Assembly (NCBI RefSeq): GCF_900313065.1
Contig: NZ_OMPU01000014.1
Span: 186,001 to 250,000 of the forward strand
Source: Kiloniella sp. EL199
GTDB taxonomy: Bacteria; Pseudomonadota; Alphaproteobacteria; Kiloniellales; Kiloniellaceae
Reading direction: 5' to 3'
DNA length: 64,000 nucleotides
Position 1 is the first letter of the stretch. Every line of letters begins with the position of its first letter. Positions 1 to 9,095 of the stretch are shown here, piece by piece. The notes under the pieces were generated by a model, which saw only the letters and a program-made list of their open reading frames with translations, did no database searches and was not told the origin of the DNA. The translations under genes were made by a program, and so were the position numbers.

Positions 1-121
1 AGATGGGAAGCTTGGACCATTAATCTACAAGACCTTGCCTTTGGACAAGGCAGCAGAAGCACATAAATTAATGGAATCATCGAAACATATTGGTAAAATC
101 GTTTTAAAACTTGAAAAATAG
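1..121 (+). CDS. C-terminus of a zinc-type alcohol dehydrogenase / NAD(P)H quinone oxidoreductase (partial)
   Basis: Reading from base 2, the frame encodes 39 residues and stops at 119-121. The end reads GPLIYKTLPLDKAAEAHKLM followed by IGKIVLKLEK, the usual last helix and strand of medium-chain reductases of the quinone-oxidoreductase (PIG3-like) group, where an AAEAH..M helix precedes a GKIVL strand. The NAD(P)H-binding and catalytic parts lie outside the window, so substrate cannot be judged. The family assignment rests only on this short tail. Confidence 0.7.
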   Translation, partial: DGKLGPLIYKTLPLDKAAEAHKLMESSKHIGKIVLKLEK

Positions 122-267
122 CCCCAAAGCCAACTAATTAACAAAAAAAAACACCTTGATCCTTTATTTACTGCTTGGCCTCGCGGTATATTCGGGGTAA
201 GCCACCCGTTGGATACGTATTACCGTAGCCGAAGGATCATTAGCCGACGGCACGATTAGGAGAACCA

Positions 268-921
268 ATGTCTCAACCACTAATGCCAAAAGCGACCGCC
301 GTTTGGTTGGTCGAGAACACATCGCTCACTTTTGAGCAGATTGCTGAATTCTGCCAACTTCACACACTGGAAGTGCAAGGAATTGCCGATGGTGAAGTCG
401 CTGTAGGTATTCGGGGAATGGACCCCATTGCGAATTCTCAGATTACTCGCGCGGAACTGGAACGCTGCGAAAAGGATTCGTCAAAGTCCCTGCGTTTTTA
501 TCAACAGGATGATTTGCCACAACCCTCCAAACGGACAAAAGGCCCACGCTACACACCAATTGCAAAACGTCAGGATAAACCGGACGGGATTGCATGGTTG
601 GTTCGCCATCACCCTGAACTTACGGATAATCATGTTTCAAAGCTGATTGGGACAACAAAGAAAACCATTCAGGCAATCAGAGATAGATCTCACTGGAACA
701 TCAGCAACATTCGTCCTCGTGACCCTGTATTGCTTGGCCTTTGCAAACAGGTTGATTTGAACGCAACAATCGATAAAGCGATCAAAGAAGCTGAAAAAGC
801 TGGCCGTATCATTCCAAAGCCAGAGCCGATGGAAGAAGAAGTTGTTGAAGCCCCCGTAAAAGAAGAAGTGCCGGAAGATCCGTACGAAGCTTTTACAAGA
901 GCTTTTAAAACAACAGATTAA
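268..921 (+). CDS. trcR: Cell-cycle transcriptional regulator TrcR (DUF1013)
   Basis: A 217-residue protein recognisable as the DUF1013 family, found almost only in Alphaproteobacteria and named TrcR in Caulobacter, where it is an RNA-polymerase-associated regulator. Two similar helix-turn-helix-like segments are visible, around residues 10-40 (AVWLVENTSLTFEQIAEFC) and 108-140 (IAWLVRHHPELTDNHVSKL), which suggests an internal duplication. The last 40 residues are acidic and low in complexity. The start is supported by AGGAG six bases upstream of the ATG. A strong hairpin terminator follows, so the gene is probably monocistronic. It fits the other cell-cycle genes of the window (gapR, cpdR). 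Confidence 0.88.
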   Translation: MSQPLMPKATAVWLVENTSLTFEQIAEFCQLHTLEVQGIADGEVAVGIRGMDPIANSQITRAELERCEKDSSKSLRFYQQDDLPQPSKRTKGPRYTPIAKRQDKPDGIAWLVRHHPELTDNHVSKLIGTTKKTIQAIRDRSHWNISNIRPRDPVLLGLCKQVDLNATIDKAIKEAEKAGRIIPKPEPMEEEVVEAPVKEEVPEDPYEAFTRAFKTTD

Positions 922-942
922 TCTCTCGATACAGCAAAAATC

Positions 943-975
943 AAAAAGGCCTCTTATTTTAAGAGGCCTTTTTCT
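943..975. terminator. Bidirectional intrinsic terminator between trcR and prpE
   Basis: A near-perfect inverted repeat with AAGGCCTCTTA at 946-956 and TAAGAGGCCTT at 960-970, flanked by A-runs on the left and T-runs on the right. It can end trcR transcripts on the plus strand and prpE transcripts on the minus strand. Confidence 0.85.
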
Positions 976-1011
976 TGGTTAAATAACAGAGGTTATGTAC
1001 CAACAATCGCA

Positions 1012-2913
1012 CTACGTCGTCATGCCATATCCAATGCTTTGTAAAGCCATCCGTATCTCGTCCAGAATAACTGGATCATCAATAGTCGCAGGAACTTTGT
1101 AATCTTCGTTATCAGCAATTTTACGCATTGTGGCGCGAAGAATTTTTCCTGATCGTGTTTTTGGCAAACGATCGACGACGACTGCAAGTTTGAAAGCCGC
1201 AACGGGACCAATGTCATGTCTGACCTTCTGCACAACTTCGGCAACAACATCACTATGTGATTTTTCCGACCCGGCCTTTAAAACCATAAAGCCCAGTGGC
1301 AGTTGACCTTTTAATTTGTCAGCCACACCAATGACTGCACACTCCGCAACATCTTCATGGGCGGCAAGAACCTCTTCCATAGCTCCCGTTGACAGGCGAT
1401 GCCCTGCGACATTGATGATGTCATCTGTTCGGGACATAACATAGATATAGCCGTTTTCATCTTTATAGCCCGCATCCCCTGTTTCGTAAAATCCCGGAAA
1501 GCCTGTTAAATAAGCCTGACGATGGCGTTCTTTAGCATTCCAAAGAGTAGAAAAGGTTCCCGGCGGCAAGGGAAGTTTGCAAACAATCGCTCCGATATCG
1601 CCAGCAGGCATTTCATTATGATCTTCAGCATCAAGAATACGAACATCCCATCCCGGAACAGATCGAGCGGGGGACCCGGCCACAATTGGCAACTCTTCAA
1701 TTCCCAGACAGTTAGAGGCAATCGGCCATCCAGTCTCGGTCTGCCACCAGTGATCAATGACCGGAACTCCTAGCTTTTCCAGCGCCCAATTCAGTGTATC
1801 AGGGTCACATCGTTCGCCAGCCAAAAACAACGTTCTGAAATGGGACAAGTCGTATTTATCCAGATAGGTCGCATCAGGGTCCTGTTGACGGATCGCACGG
1901 AAAGCTGTGGGAGCCGTAAAGAGTACAGAAACACTATGCTCTGAGATAACGCGCCAAAAAGCCCCGGGATCTGGTGTTCCCACGGGTTTGCCCTCGTACA
2001 TCACCGAGGTTGCCCCATAAATCAAAGGACCATACACAATGTAGGAATGCCCAACGACCCATCCAACATCCGATGCGCCCCAAAAGACTTCCCCTGGTTC
2101 AACATTATATATATTTTTCATAGACCAATGAAGGACAACAGCATGCCCACCGTTGTCACGAACAATTCCCTTGGGTTGCCCCGTGGTGCCAGAGGTATAG
2201 AGAATATAAAGTGGATCAGTTGCCGCAACGGGGACACAATCAACACCCGATGCCTTTGCTTCGGCATCCGCCCAATCAATATCGCGCTCCACTATCATTG
2301 ATGCCGCTGCTTGAGGACGTTGCCAGATAACACAATGATCAGGCTTATGAGTAGAAAGATCAATCGCCTCATCCAGCAAGGGCTTATAGGGAATAACCTT
2401 GCTAACTTCTATACCGCAAGAAGCAGAGACAATAACTTTCGGACTACAATCATCAATTCGCGTTGCCAGTTCATTGGCTGCAAAACCACCAAAAACAACG
2501 GAATGAACCGCACCAAGCCGTGCACAAGCCAACATAGCAATCGCAGCTTCCGGTATCATTGGCATATAAATGATAACCCGATCACCTTTTGAAACCCCGA
2601 GTTCAACCAGCGCCCCCGCAAATTTTGAGACACGCTTCAGAAGGTCAGAATAGGTAATATGTTCTTTTGTATCTGTAACCGGACTATCATAAATCAATGC
2701 GGTTTGCTCGCCACGCCCCTGTTCTACATGTCGATCAAGCGCATTGTAACAGGTATTTAGTTCTCCACCGCTAAACCATCGATAAAAAGGCACGTCTGTG
2801 TCATCCAGCACCTTGGTAAATGGTTTATGCCAGTTAATTTCTGATGCAGCTTCGGCCCAGAACGCTTCTGGTTCGGCCAAAGAACGCGCTTGCACGTCAT
2901 CAAATGAACCCAT
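1012..2913 (-). CDS. prpE: Propionyl-CoA synthetase / acetyl-CoA-synthetase-like enzyme
   Basis: An AMP-forming short-chain acyl-CoA synthetase of 633 residues. It activates propionate (possibly acetate) with ATP and CoA in the cytoplasm. Visible features are the N-terminal ACS cap (FDDVQARSLAEPEAFWAEAA), the phosphate-binding loop YTSGTTGQPKG near residue 236, the adenylate motif HWWQTETGWP, and the C-terminal acylation-site motif PKTRSGKILR carrying the catalytic lysine. The cap and the stretch CYNALDRHVEQGRG are closer to PrpE/ACSS3 than to Acs. I chose the ATG at 2913 because it aligns with the family start and has GGGA just upstream; an in-frame ATG lies five codons earlier at 2928. No prp operon genes are next to it. 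Confidence 0.85.
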   Translation of the reverse strand: MGSFDDVQARSLAEPEAFWAEAASEINWHKPFTKVLDDTDVPFYRWFSGGELNTCYNALDRHVEQGRGEQTALIYDSPVTDTKEHITYSDLLKRVSKFAGALVELGVSKGDRVIIYMPMIPEAAIAMLACARLGAVHSVVFGGFAANELATRIDDCSPKVIVSASCGIEVSKVIPYKPLLDEAIDLSTHKPDHCVIWQRPQAAASMIVERDIDWADAEAKASGVDCVPVAATDPLYILYTSGTTGQPKGIVRDNGGHAVVLHWSMKNIYNVEPGEVFWGASDVGWVVGHSYIVYGPLIYGATSVMYEGKPVGTPDPGAFWRVISEHSVSVLFTAPTAFRAIRQQDPDATYLDKYDLSHFRTLFLAGERCDPDTLNWALEKLGVPVIDHWWQTETGWPIASNCLGIEELPIVAGSPARSVPGWDVRILDAEDHNEMPAGDIGAIVCKLPLPPGTFSTLWNAKERHRQAYLTGFPGFYETGDAGYKDENGYIYVMSRTDDIINVAGHRLSTGAMEEVLAAHEDVAECAVIGVADKLKGQLPLGFMVLKAGSEKSHSDVVAEVVQKVRHDIGPVAAFKLAVVVDRLPKTRSGKILRATMRKIADNEDYKVPATIDDPVILDEIRMALQSIGYGMTT

Positions 2914-3070
2914 GATGTGTCCCAACATGATTATATAATTTTTATCTCCAGCCTCCCCGACCGGTACGAATAGCTTGCTGCATATTCAAGAACGGATCAA
3001 TTTTCCCTATAGGCAGAAAGTCACATTAGATAATTATTTTACAAATTTTTTACAGAGAAGATAACAGAAA

Positions 3071-3107
3071 AACACCCGCCGGATTATAAACTAGGCGGGT
3101 GTTTTCT
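3071..3107 (-). terminator. Intrinsic terminator of the small DUF465 gene
   Basis: Ten-base perfect arms (AACACCCGCC at 3071-3080, GGCGGGTGTT at 3094-3103), with a T-run on the minus-strand side and TTTTC on the plus side. It lies just downstream of the DUF465 gene read on the minus strand. Confidence 0.85.
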
Positions 3108-3153
3108 TTATTCCAACGCGAGCATTAGGTACTTAAAAGCACCTCAGCATTTA

Positions 3154-3324
3154 TTAATGGAGATCACTCAACATTTGCATTTCGTCTTTAACGCGAAGCT
3201 TTTGCTTTTTAAGTGACATCAACAGGGATTCATCGGGATGCGGGCGCAGACTCTCCTGATCAATAGCGCTCTCTAAAGTAACATGTTTTGTACGCAAGGA
3301 CTCGATGCGTTCGGCAGTGGCCAT
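3154..3324 (-). CDS. DUF465 (YdcH-like) small coiled-coil protein
   Basis: A 56-residue gene. The translation runs MATAERIESLRTKHVTLESA, then a polar linker, then SLLMSLKKQKLRVKDEMQ. This is the DUF465 pattern: two short helices with a central L..LKK.KL.LKDE signature. Function is unknown across the family. AGAGGGAG stands about six bases before the ATG, and a strong terminator follows, so it is a complete single-gene unit. A second DUF465 gene lies 2 kb away at 5209. Confidence 0.85.
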   Translation of the reverse strand: MATAERIESLRTKHVTLESAIDQESLRPHPDESLLMSLKKQKLRVKDEMQMLSDLH

Positions 3325-3714
3325 ATTCGTCTCCCTCTAATACCAAAGTTTCAATTGCTACCAATCACACTTAATGTCGCGAATATTGACTTCAAACAGC
3401 TTTCTCAAGAATCGTTATTGCACCAAGTATTTCAATGGAAAATCTCCATTAAAATACCTGAGAAAATTTTTGGGAAGTACTGATCGTGTCTGAGATGGCG
3501 TAACCAAGGCTGCTGGCCGTTTGTTCGGCTTTAGTGTATGGGATATTTCCAAAGCGTCCCAACCGCAGTTATCTTGTTTATTTCGTACCAACCCAAACCC
3601 ACAACATTGTTGAGAAGACAGCGTGTGTATATGGTAGACCTGTTGGGTGAACTTGCCAAGGGTTAGCCAACATATATTTCATTTTTCCATCATAAATGTG
3701 AAAGATAGTTACTC
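3325..3714. other. Gene-free stretch upstream of ubiX
   Basis: No convincing reading frame is present in these 390 bases. The only structure I see is an imperfect inverted repeat (TGTTGG at 3641-3646, CCAACA at 3667-3672) about 45 bases before ubiX, followed by T-rich sequence. It could be part of a short untranslated RNA or leader, but nothing decides this. Confidence 0.4.
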
Positions 3715-4302
3715 ATGACCAAACAGAGAATCATTGTCGGGATAAGCGGTGCAAGCGGCGTAATTTATGGCATCCGGCTCTTGGAACTATTACGGTCTAC
3801 TGACATTGAAACTCACTTAATCATGAGTAATTCTGCAGAAATTACATTAACTTATGAAAACAACCTCAAAGTTGCCGATGTCAAAAACCTTGCGGATGTG
3901 GCCCATAATGTCAAAGATATTGCTGCTTGCCTTTCCAGTGGCTCTTATCGGACTTTTGGGATGATTATCGCCCCCTGTTCTGTCAGAACCATGTCTGAAA
4001 TATCAAGCGGCGTGACTTCGAGTCTCTTGACCCGTTCGGCTGATGTTATTCTAAAAGAGCGCAGAAAACTTGTTCTCATGGTTCGGGAAACACCACTCCA
4101 TACCGGGCATCTTCGTACCATGACCAACCTGTCAGAACTTGGGGCCATTATTGCGCCCCCCGTTCCCGCATTTTATGCCAAACCCGAGAACTTGAACGAT
4201 ATGGTGGATTATAGTCTGGGCAGAATTCTTGATCTGTTTGATATTGAGCTTCCGAACATGAATCGATGGGACGAAAACAGTAAGAAACGCCCAGCTCATT
4301 AA
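3715..4302 (+). CDS. ubiX: Flavin prenyltransferase UbiX
   Basis: A 195-residue UbiX/Pad1-like enzyme. It attaches a dimethylallyl unit to FMN to make the prenyl-FMN cofactor of UbiD decarboxylases, a step in ubiquinone synthesis. Diagnostic segments are the FMN-binding VGISGASGVIYGIRLLE at the N-terminus, MIIAPCSVRTMSEI near residue 85, and the RRKLVLMVRETPLHTGHL motif near residue 117. Length is normal. The ribosome-binding site is weak. The gene stands alone, with no ubiD beside it. Confidence 0.93.
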   Translation: MTKQRIIVGISGASGVIYGIRLLELLRSTDIETHLIMSNSAEITLTYENNLKVADVKNLADVAHNVKDIAACLSSGSYRTFGMIIAPCSVRTMSEISSGVTSSLLTRSADVILKERRKLVLMVRETPLHTGHLRTMTNLSELGAIIAPPVPAFYAKPENLNDMVDYSLGRILDLFDIELPNMNRWDENSKKRPAH

Positions 4303-4424
4303 CCCTGCGCATTAAATTATCAAATGTCATAATTATTGTTGAGCTTTTTGCGAAATAAATGCGTCATAACCGAACTGGTCTATTCATTTACAGCTCGCAA
4401 TTTATAGAAACCAGCGAGTTTCTC

Positions 4425-4970
4425 TTATTGAAAAAGCCAAACAGCTTCCAAAGGAGGCAATTCCGGGAATCCGCCACGTACAATTGCTGCTAAATCAGCG
4501 CAATCTACAGTACCGATTGCATCAACTTCACAGAGTTCCAGATACAAAACCATGTTCTTTGCAGCCATTTCGGAAGACGGTAAAAGAGCTGGCCGCAGGG
4601 TCATATGAAGATGCATGACGTTTTGCTGTAGTGCTTCGGCCCATAACTCGGAATCCTTTACCAGATTGCGTAAACCTTCTGTATGGCGAAAACCGTTGAT
4701 CGTTTCCGACCTCATCCAGGTTCGGATATCTCGCAATGGCTGGATTACATGATCTCGCCACTTTTCTATACCAGAAATCAAACCGGACAGTTCTTTAGAA
4801 CTCAACTGTTTACCGCAAAAGCCAGCCCAGCAACAAAAAAGCAATAAATTTACATCTAGATCATATTTTTCCTGTAAAACCAGACAAGCAGGGGCAACCC
4901 CTTGTTGTCCATAGACATCAAGTGAGAAATTCCAAAAAGGGTTTACAGGCAACTGACTTTGATCAAACAT
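4425..4970 (-). CDS. TIGR02444 family protein (DUF2390)
   Basis: About 181 residues matching the TIGR02444 family of unknown function: an N-terminal NPFWNFSLDVYGQQGVAPAC, then DLDVNLLLFCCWAG, and helical sequence to the end. No membrane segment or signal peptide is visible. The ATG at 4970 has GGTG five bases upstream; a GTG two codons earlier (4976) is also possible. Confidence 0.8.
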   Translation of the reverse strand: MFDQSQLPVNPFWNFSLDVYGQQGVAPACLVLQEKYDLDVNLLLFCCWAGFCGKQLSSKELSGLISGIEKWRDHVIQPLRDIRTWMRSETINGFRHTEGLRNLVKDSELWAEALQQNVMHLHMTLRPALLPSSEMAAKNMVLYLELCEVDAIGTVDCADLAAIVRGGFPELPPLEAVWLFQ

Positions 4971-5208
4971 ATTCACACCAGCTTATAGCGCACTGTGAAT
5001 AAAGAACAAACTATCGAATCGTTTCGGCACACATTCCAAATTACTATTTTGAAGCAACAAATCTACTGCTTTTTGACCGTGCCATATTGTTATCTATCAC
5101 GAGAATTCGGCACATCAGAAATAAAACTTACACAAAAACTATGTTTATTTTTAAAGTCAGAGTATAAGTAACTCCTTCAGTTAATGTGAGTTTAAGAGAC
5201 CCCGACAC

Positions 5209-5424
5209 GTGGCAAATACAACAGGCAGCAGTAGAAAAGAGCTAATCGAAGAACTTGAAAGGCTCAAACAGGAACATCGAGACATGGATGATATCATTGC
5301 CCGCCTGCAAGAGCATGCCCCTTTTGATCAATTACAACTCGTAAGGCTGAAAAAGAAAAAGCTTAACCTAAAAGACAGCATGAACAGAATTGAAAGTCAG
5401 CTGCTCCCGGATATTATTGCCTGA
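5209..5424 (+). CDS. DUF465 (YdcH-like) small coiled-coil protein, second copy
   Basis: A 71-residue gene with a GTG start. The core QLQLVRLKKKKLNLKDSMNR is the DUF465 signature, preceded by an extra N-terminal helix (KELIEELERLKQEHRDMDD) that the copy at 3154-3324 lacks. Function unknown. It ends 45 bases from the convergent diguanylate cyclase gene. No clear Shine-Dalgarno sequence is visible, so the exact start is less sure than the frame. Confidence 0.78.
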   Translation: MANTTGSSRKELIEELERLKQEHRDMDDIIARLQEHAPFDQLQLVRLKKKKLNLKDSMNRIESQLLPDIIA

Positions 5425-5469
5425 GACATCGCAATCCAAAAATGCTTCATATGTTATGAATCTGCGGCT

Positions 5470-6237
5470 TTAACTTTGTTGAGAAGCGTCCGTTTCTTTT
5501 GAAACGTCCTGTTTCGCCTTTTTCTGCTCATACATTGCTATATCAGCCGCTTTAAGGGCCGCATCAGCATCTCCCCCCTGGAAACTATGAACACCATGTG
5601 AAACATGGACATGCACCGAATTCCCCTCGTAATCAAAAGGCGTCTTGGCAACTTCACCAGATAAAAATTGTGCCTTTTCGGCAGCTATATCCGGTGGAGC
5701 CTGAAGCAAAATGACACCAAATTCATCCCCGCCCAATCGCCCTACAATATCAGACGAGCGTACATTTCTAAGCAAGGTAGATGCAACATGTTTAATCACC
5801 TCATCACCTGCTTCATGTCCCAAGCCATCGTTAATTTCTTTCATGCCATTTACATCAATGTAAATGACACTGCCCGGGACTTCGTAACGTTCACTGTAAG
5901 CCATCATTCGATCGAGTTCGCGCACAAAGGCTCGGCGATTTAGAACAGGAGTCAGAACATCTTGATCCGCAAGCTTCTCAAGGTAATCCACTCTCTTTTT
6001 AGCCTGATCAAGCTCCTGCCGAACGTCTTGAACCTCTTTCATTAGCTTCTCGATAGCGGCGCGAACTTTTGGCGTGAACTCAGCTTCAGGGATTCCACCA
6101 ATAGAGGCAACATCCACAGGAGCCGTCGCATTAGACACGCCTTCTACTTTTTGTGCAGGCTTTACGCTAGGTGCGGCTGAAACACGCCCGACACTGCTCA
6201 CAGAGCCAGTTCCACCAGTTGGTCTTTGGACCTTCAT
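5470..6237 (-). CDS. Diguanylate cyclase (GGDEF domain), soluble
   Basis: A 255-residue protein expected to make cyclic di-GMP from two GTP. The GGDEF active-site motif is intact at residues 169-173, and an RSSD inhibitory I-site sits five residues before it, so product inhibition is likely kept. Residues 60-92 form a probable coiled coil leading into the catalytic domain, typical of dimerisation-activated cyclases. The first 50 residues are Ser/Ala/Val-rich and disordered-looking. No membrane segment, PAS or receiver domain is present, so the input signal is unknown. Confidence 0.88.
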   Translation of the reverse strand: MKVQRPTGGTGSVSSVGRVSAAPSVKPAQKVEGVSNATAPVDVASIGGIPEAEFTPKVRAAIEKLMKEVQDVRQELDQAKKRVDYLEKLADQDVLTPVLNRRAFVRELDRMMAYSERYEVPGSVIYIDVNGMKEINDGLGHEAGDEVIKHVASTLLRNVRSSDIVGRLGGDEFGVILLQAPPDIAAEKAQFLSGEVAKTPFDYEGNSVHVHVSHGVHSFQGGDADAALKAADIAMYEQKKAKQDVSKETDASQQS

Positions 6238-6424
6238 TCCACAAGCAATCCCTTTGCTTTATTTTTCATTCGGGCTTCCTGCCAGAATATCAGTTATTTT
6301 AAAGCAATCTCCATAAACGAGAAGGCATAAAAATAAATACTTTAATAGACTTTATATAGAATCATTTTACATAACGTTACCAAAAAAACAGTAACTGGAG
6401 AGCAAAACCTGGTGTTCTCTTTAC

Positions 6425-6454
6425 TTGCCTTCTTTTCTTTCACGTCTTAATAAT
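6425..6454 (+). promoter_or_regulatory. Putative sigma-70 promoter of purEK
   Basis: TTGCCT at 6425-6430 and AATAAT at 6449-6454 are separated by 18 bases, about 35 bases before the purE ATG. They match the -35 and -10 consensus at 4/6 and 5/6 positions. Found by eye only. Confidence 0.4.
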
Positions 6455-6488
6455 GCGCTCCGATGCACAGCTAAATCAGGATTAAGCA

Positions 6489-6986
6489 ATGTCCGAGAAA
6501 TCTCCGCAAGTTGGTATAATCATGGGTAGCCAGTCCGACTGGCCCACGATGAAGCATGCGGCCGAAACCCTCGAAACTCTGGGTATATCCTACGAAAAAC
6601 GTATTGTATCTGCTCATAGAACGCCGCAACGTCTTGTCGAATATGCAACGACAGCACGAGACAGAGGCCTGAACATTATCATCGCAGGGGCAGGTGGCGC
6701 CGCGCATTTACCAGGGATGGCGGCTGCTATGACACCATTACCTGTATTTGGTGTCCCAATCGAAAGCAAAAGCCTGAAAGGCCAGGACAGCCTGCTCTCT
6801 ATTGTTCAGATGCCCGGTGGTGTACCCGTCGGAACGTTGGCAATTGGCAAGGCGGGTGCAATTAATGCCGCTCTCCTCTCAGGGTCTGTACTCGCACTGC
6901 AAGATGAAAACATTGCAAAAGCTTTGGATACCTGGCGGCAAAAACAAACTGATGCCGTGGCCAATGAACCGGTTGATACCCCTTAA
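6489..6986 (+). CDS. purE: 5-(carboxyamino)imidazole ribonucleotide mutase (N5-CAIR mutase)
   Basis: A 165-residue class I PurE, which converts N5-CAIR to CAIR in purine synthesis. Motifs are [16 protein letters not shown] at the N-terminus, the phosphate/substrate loop SAHRTPQRL near residue 41 with the catalytic histidine, and the glycine-rich [15 protein letters not shown] near residue 67. AGGA precedes the ATG. purK follows after about 50 bases and supplies the substrate, so the two form an operon. Confidence 0.96.
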   Translation: MSEKSPQVGIIMGSQSDWPTMKHAAETLETLGISYEKRIVSAHRTPQRLVEYATTARDRGLNIIIAGAGGAAHLPGMAAAMTPLPVFGVPIESKSLKGQDSLLSIVQMPGGVPVGTLAIGKAGAINAALLSGSVLALQDENIAKALDTWRQKQTDAVANEPVDTP

Positions 6987-7040
6987 TTAAAAAATACCTA
7001 TTCAGATAACGTTTTACGGACATCCGTGGAGACAACGATC

Positions 7041-8141
7041 ATGAGCAAGTCGCTTTCAGCCCCTCTGGCCCCAGGTTCCATCATCGGCATCCTCGGGGGT
7101 GGACAATTAGGTAGAATGGCGGCTTCTGCAGCCGCAGAATTGGGCTATCATTGCCATATTTACTGCCCCGAAGCTGATAGTCCAGCAAGCGAAGTTTCCA
7201 AATACTCAACAACTGCAGCTTATGACGACGAAAAAGCGCTTGCTGCCTTTGCTGAACATGTTGATGTTGTCACCTATGAATTTGAAAATGTTCCGGCCAA
7301 AACAGCCGCTTTTCTGATTGATCGCATTCCGGTTAATCCCGGACCAAAGGTCCTGCACATTTGCCAAAATCGGTTACGTGAGAAAGATTTTTGTAACTCT
7401 ATTAATGTCCCGACAACACGCTATATGGAAGTCACAAATCCAGAATCACTTGATCGCGTTGTCAGAGACATGGGGCGTCCCTGCATTTTGAAGACCACCG
7501 AGATGGGGTACGACGGCAAAGGACAAACTTTCATTTCTGCAGATACCGATTTGGCTGACGCATGGAATGCTGTAGCTCCCAATATGGATCAAGCCGAACT
7601 GGTTGTTGAAGCACTTGTTGATTTTCGTATGGAGATCTCAGTTATTGTAGCCCGTAGTATTCAGGGGGATTGTCAGGCTTACATTCCTGTAGAAAACAGA
7701 CATAAGAACCATATTCTGGATCAAACAATCGTCCCTGCGCGTATCTCACAGAAAATTAGTGATCGCGCGGAAGCTCTGGCGCGACATATGGCTGAAGAAA
7801 TGGAACTCATCGGCATGATGGCCGTAGAGATGTTTGTCACAACAGATGACGAGATCCTGATTAACGAAATGGCTCCCCGCCCGCACAATTCGGGTCACTG
7901 GTCCATGGACGCCTGTGTTACATCCCAGTTTGAACAATTTATGCGCTCCATTGCAGGGTTAAATCTGGGATCAGTTTTCCGCCATTCAGATGCTGTGATG
8001 ACGAACCTTCTTGGTGACGACGTTGAAAAGTGGGAAGAAATACTTTCTGACCCAGCAAGCAAACTGCACCTCTATGGTAAAGATAAAGCCAAACCCGGAC
8101 GGAAGATGGGGCATTACACCCGTATTATTCCCAGAAATTAA
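7041..8141 (+). CDS. purK: N5-carboxyaminoimidazole ribonucleotide synthase
   Basis: A 366-residue ATP-grasp enzyme that carboxylates AIR to N5-CAIR with ATP and bicarbonate. Visible are the N-terminal IIGILGGGQLGRMAA, the ATP-grasp segment CILKTTEMGYDGKGQ, the metal-binding INEMAPRPHNSGHW, and the C-terminal HLYGKDKAKPGRKMGHYT. I chose the ATG at 7041 because GGAG stands nine bases before it; a GTG five codons upstream (7026) is in frame but has no better site. It forms the purEK pair with the preceding gene. Confidence 0.95.
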   Translation: MSKSLSAPLAPGSIIGILGGGQLGRMAASAAAELGYHCHIYCPEADSPASEVSKYSTTAAYDDEKALAAFAEHVDVVTYEFENVPAKTAAFLIDRIPVNPGPKVLHICQNRLREKDFCNSINVPTTRYMEVTNPESLDRVVRDMGRPCILKTTEMGYDGKGQTFISADTDLADAWNAVAPNMDQAELVVEALVDFRMEISVIVARSIQGDCQAYIPVENRHKNHILDQTIVPARISQKISDRAEALARHMAEEMELIGMMAVEMFVTTDDEILINEMAPRPHNSGHWSMDACVTSQFEQFMRSIAGLNLGSVFRHSDAVMTNLLGDDVEKWEEILSDPASKLHLYGKDKAKPGRKMGHYTRIIPRN

Positions 8142-8160
8142 TTTTTGATAAGATTATAAT

Positions 8161-8199
8161 TATATCCTGTTAATTCTTTTTCAAGCAAAACAGGATATA
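8161..8199 (+). terminator. Inverted repeat after purK (possible terminator)
   Basis: Eleven-base perfect arms (TATATCCTGTT at 8161-8171, AACAGGATATA at 8189-8199) around a 17-base loop. No clear T-run follows, so termination is possible but not certain; it may instead protect or pause the purEK transcript. Confidence 0.4.
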
Positions 8200-8239
8200 A
8201 GTATAAATTGAGGGGGCGTCCTATTAAAGGGAGGATGCC

Positions 8240-9076
8240 TTGGGAAAAGGTCAACTAAGCAGATTTTCGAAACGGTTATGCTCTGTCTGTTGCGGAGCAA
8301 TATGGGCAACAGTGACGTTGTACGCCACGTCTATCAACGCAGAAGATTTCATACTTTACAGCTATCACAAAGTTCCACCGTTCGTCACAAATAACACCAC
8401 AGGTCTAACCTATGATCTAGCTCAGCAACTTGAAAGAATGAGCCAAGGCAAACATCGTTTTACGGTAAGGCTTGTACCTCGTAAACGCCTAAACGAACTT
8501 ATGACCAAACAAAAGGTTATCGTTCCCTGGGTTACGCCAGTTTGGTTTAAAGGGCAAGGATCCGACTCCTTTGCGTGGTCAGCGCCAATTATGATAGACA
8601 GCAGTGTTTATATATGGAGATCTGATAATCCTCATAACTACAGAAAACCCAATGATCTTATTGGAACCAGATTAGGTGGCATCAGAGGGTATAAATATAA
8701 AGGTGTCGATGACCTTGTGAAAAAACAACAAGTCGTTCGCACCGACACCAGTAGTGAATGGCAAGTCATGCAAATGGTTATGTCAAATCGGGTTGATGTT
8801 GCCATTATCCCCGAAGCAGGTGCCTGTAACCTGATACGGAAACACAAACTTTATGGTAAATTCAAAATATCCCAACATCATAGTTTTACTCGGAAATTGA
8901 TGATCACAGGGAACTCGGACAGACATCTTCTCAGCTATATGAACAATCTTGAAAATGATCAGGCATGGGAAACTCGATTGGCCGGATACGGCGCCAGAAT
9001 AACACCACTGGGCAAACGGGATGAAAGTAATTATTGTGATGAAACACTCACAACATCATTTCTTTTGAACGACTAA
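8240..9076 (+). CDS. Periplasmic substrate-binding-like protein (SBP family 3 fold)
   Basis: A 278-residue exported protein. An N-terminal basic and hydrophobic stretch ends near TSINA-EDF, a likely signal peptidase I site. The mature part looks like an extracellular solute-binding protein of the amino-acid type: YSYHKVPPFVTNNTTGLTYD at the start, a middle hinge segment DLIGTRLGGIRGYKY, and DVAIIPEAGA. No permease or ATPase gene is adjacent, so it may be a stand-alone sensor or binding protein. The start is a TTG at 8240, supported by AAAGGGAGG ending six bases upstream; the nearer ATG at 8235 is out of frame. The Nmad3-like gene begins 19 bases after its stop. Confidence 0.72.
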   Translation: MGKGQLSRFSKRLCSVCCGAIWATVTLYATSINAEDFILYSYHKVPPFVTNNTTGLTYDLAQQLERMSQGKHRFTVRLVPRKRLNELMTKQKVIVPWVTPVWFKGQGSDSFAWSAPIMIDSSVYIWRSDNPHNYRKPNDLIGTRLGGIRGYKYKGVDDLVKKQQVVRTDTSSEWQVMQMVMSNRVDVAIIPEAGACNLIRKHKLYGKFKISQHHSFTRKLMITGNSDRHLLSYMNNLENDQAWETRLAGYGARITPLGKRDESNYCDETLTTSFLLND

Positions 9077-9095
9077 TATATCTGAACAAGATTTA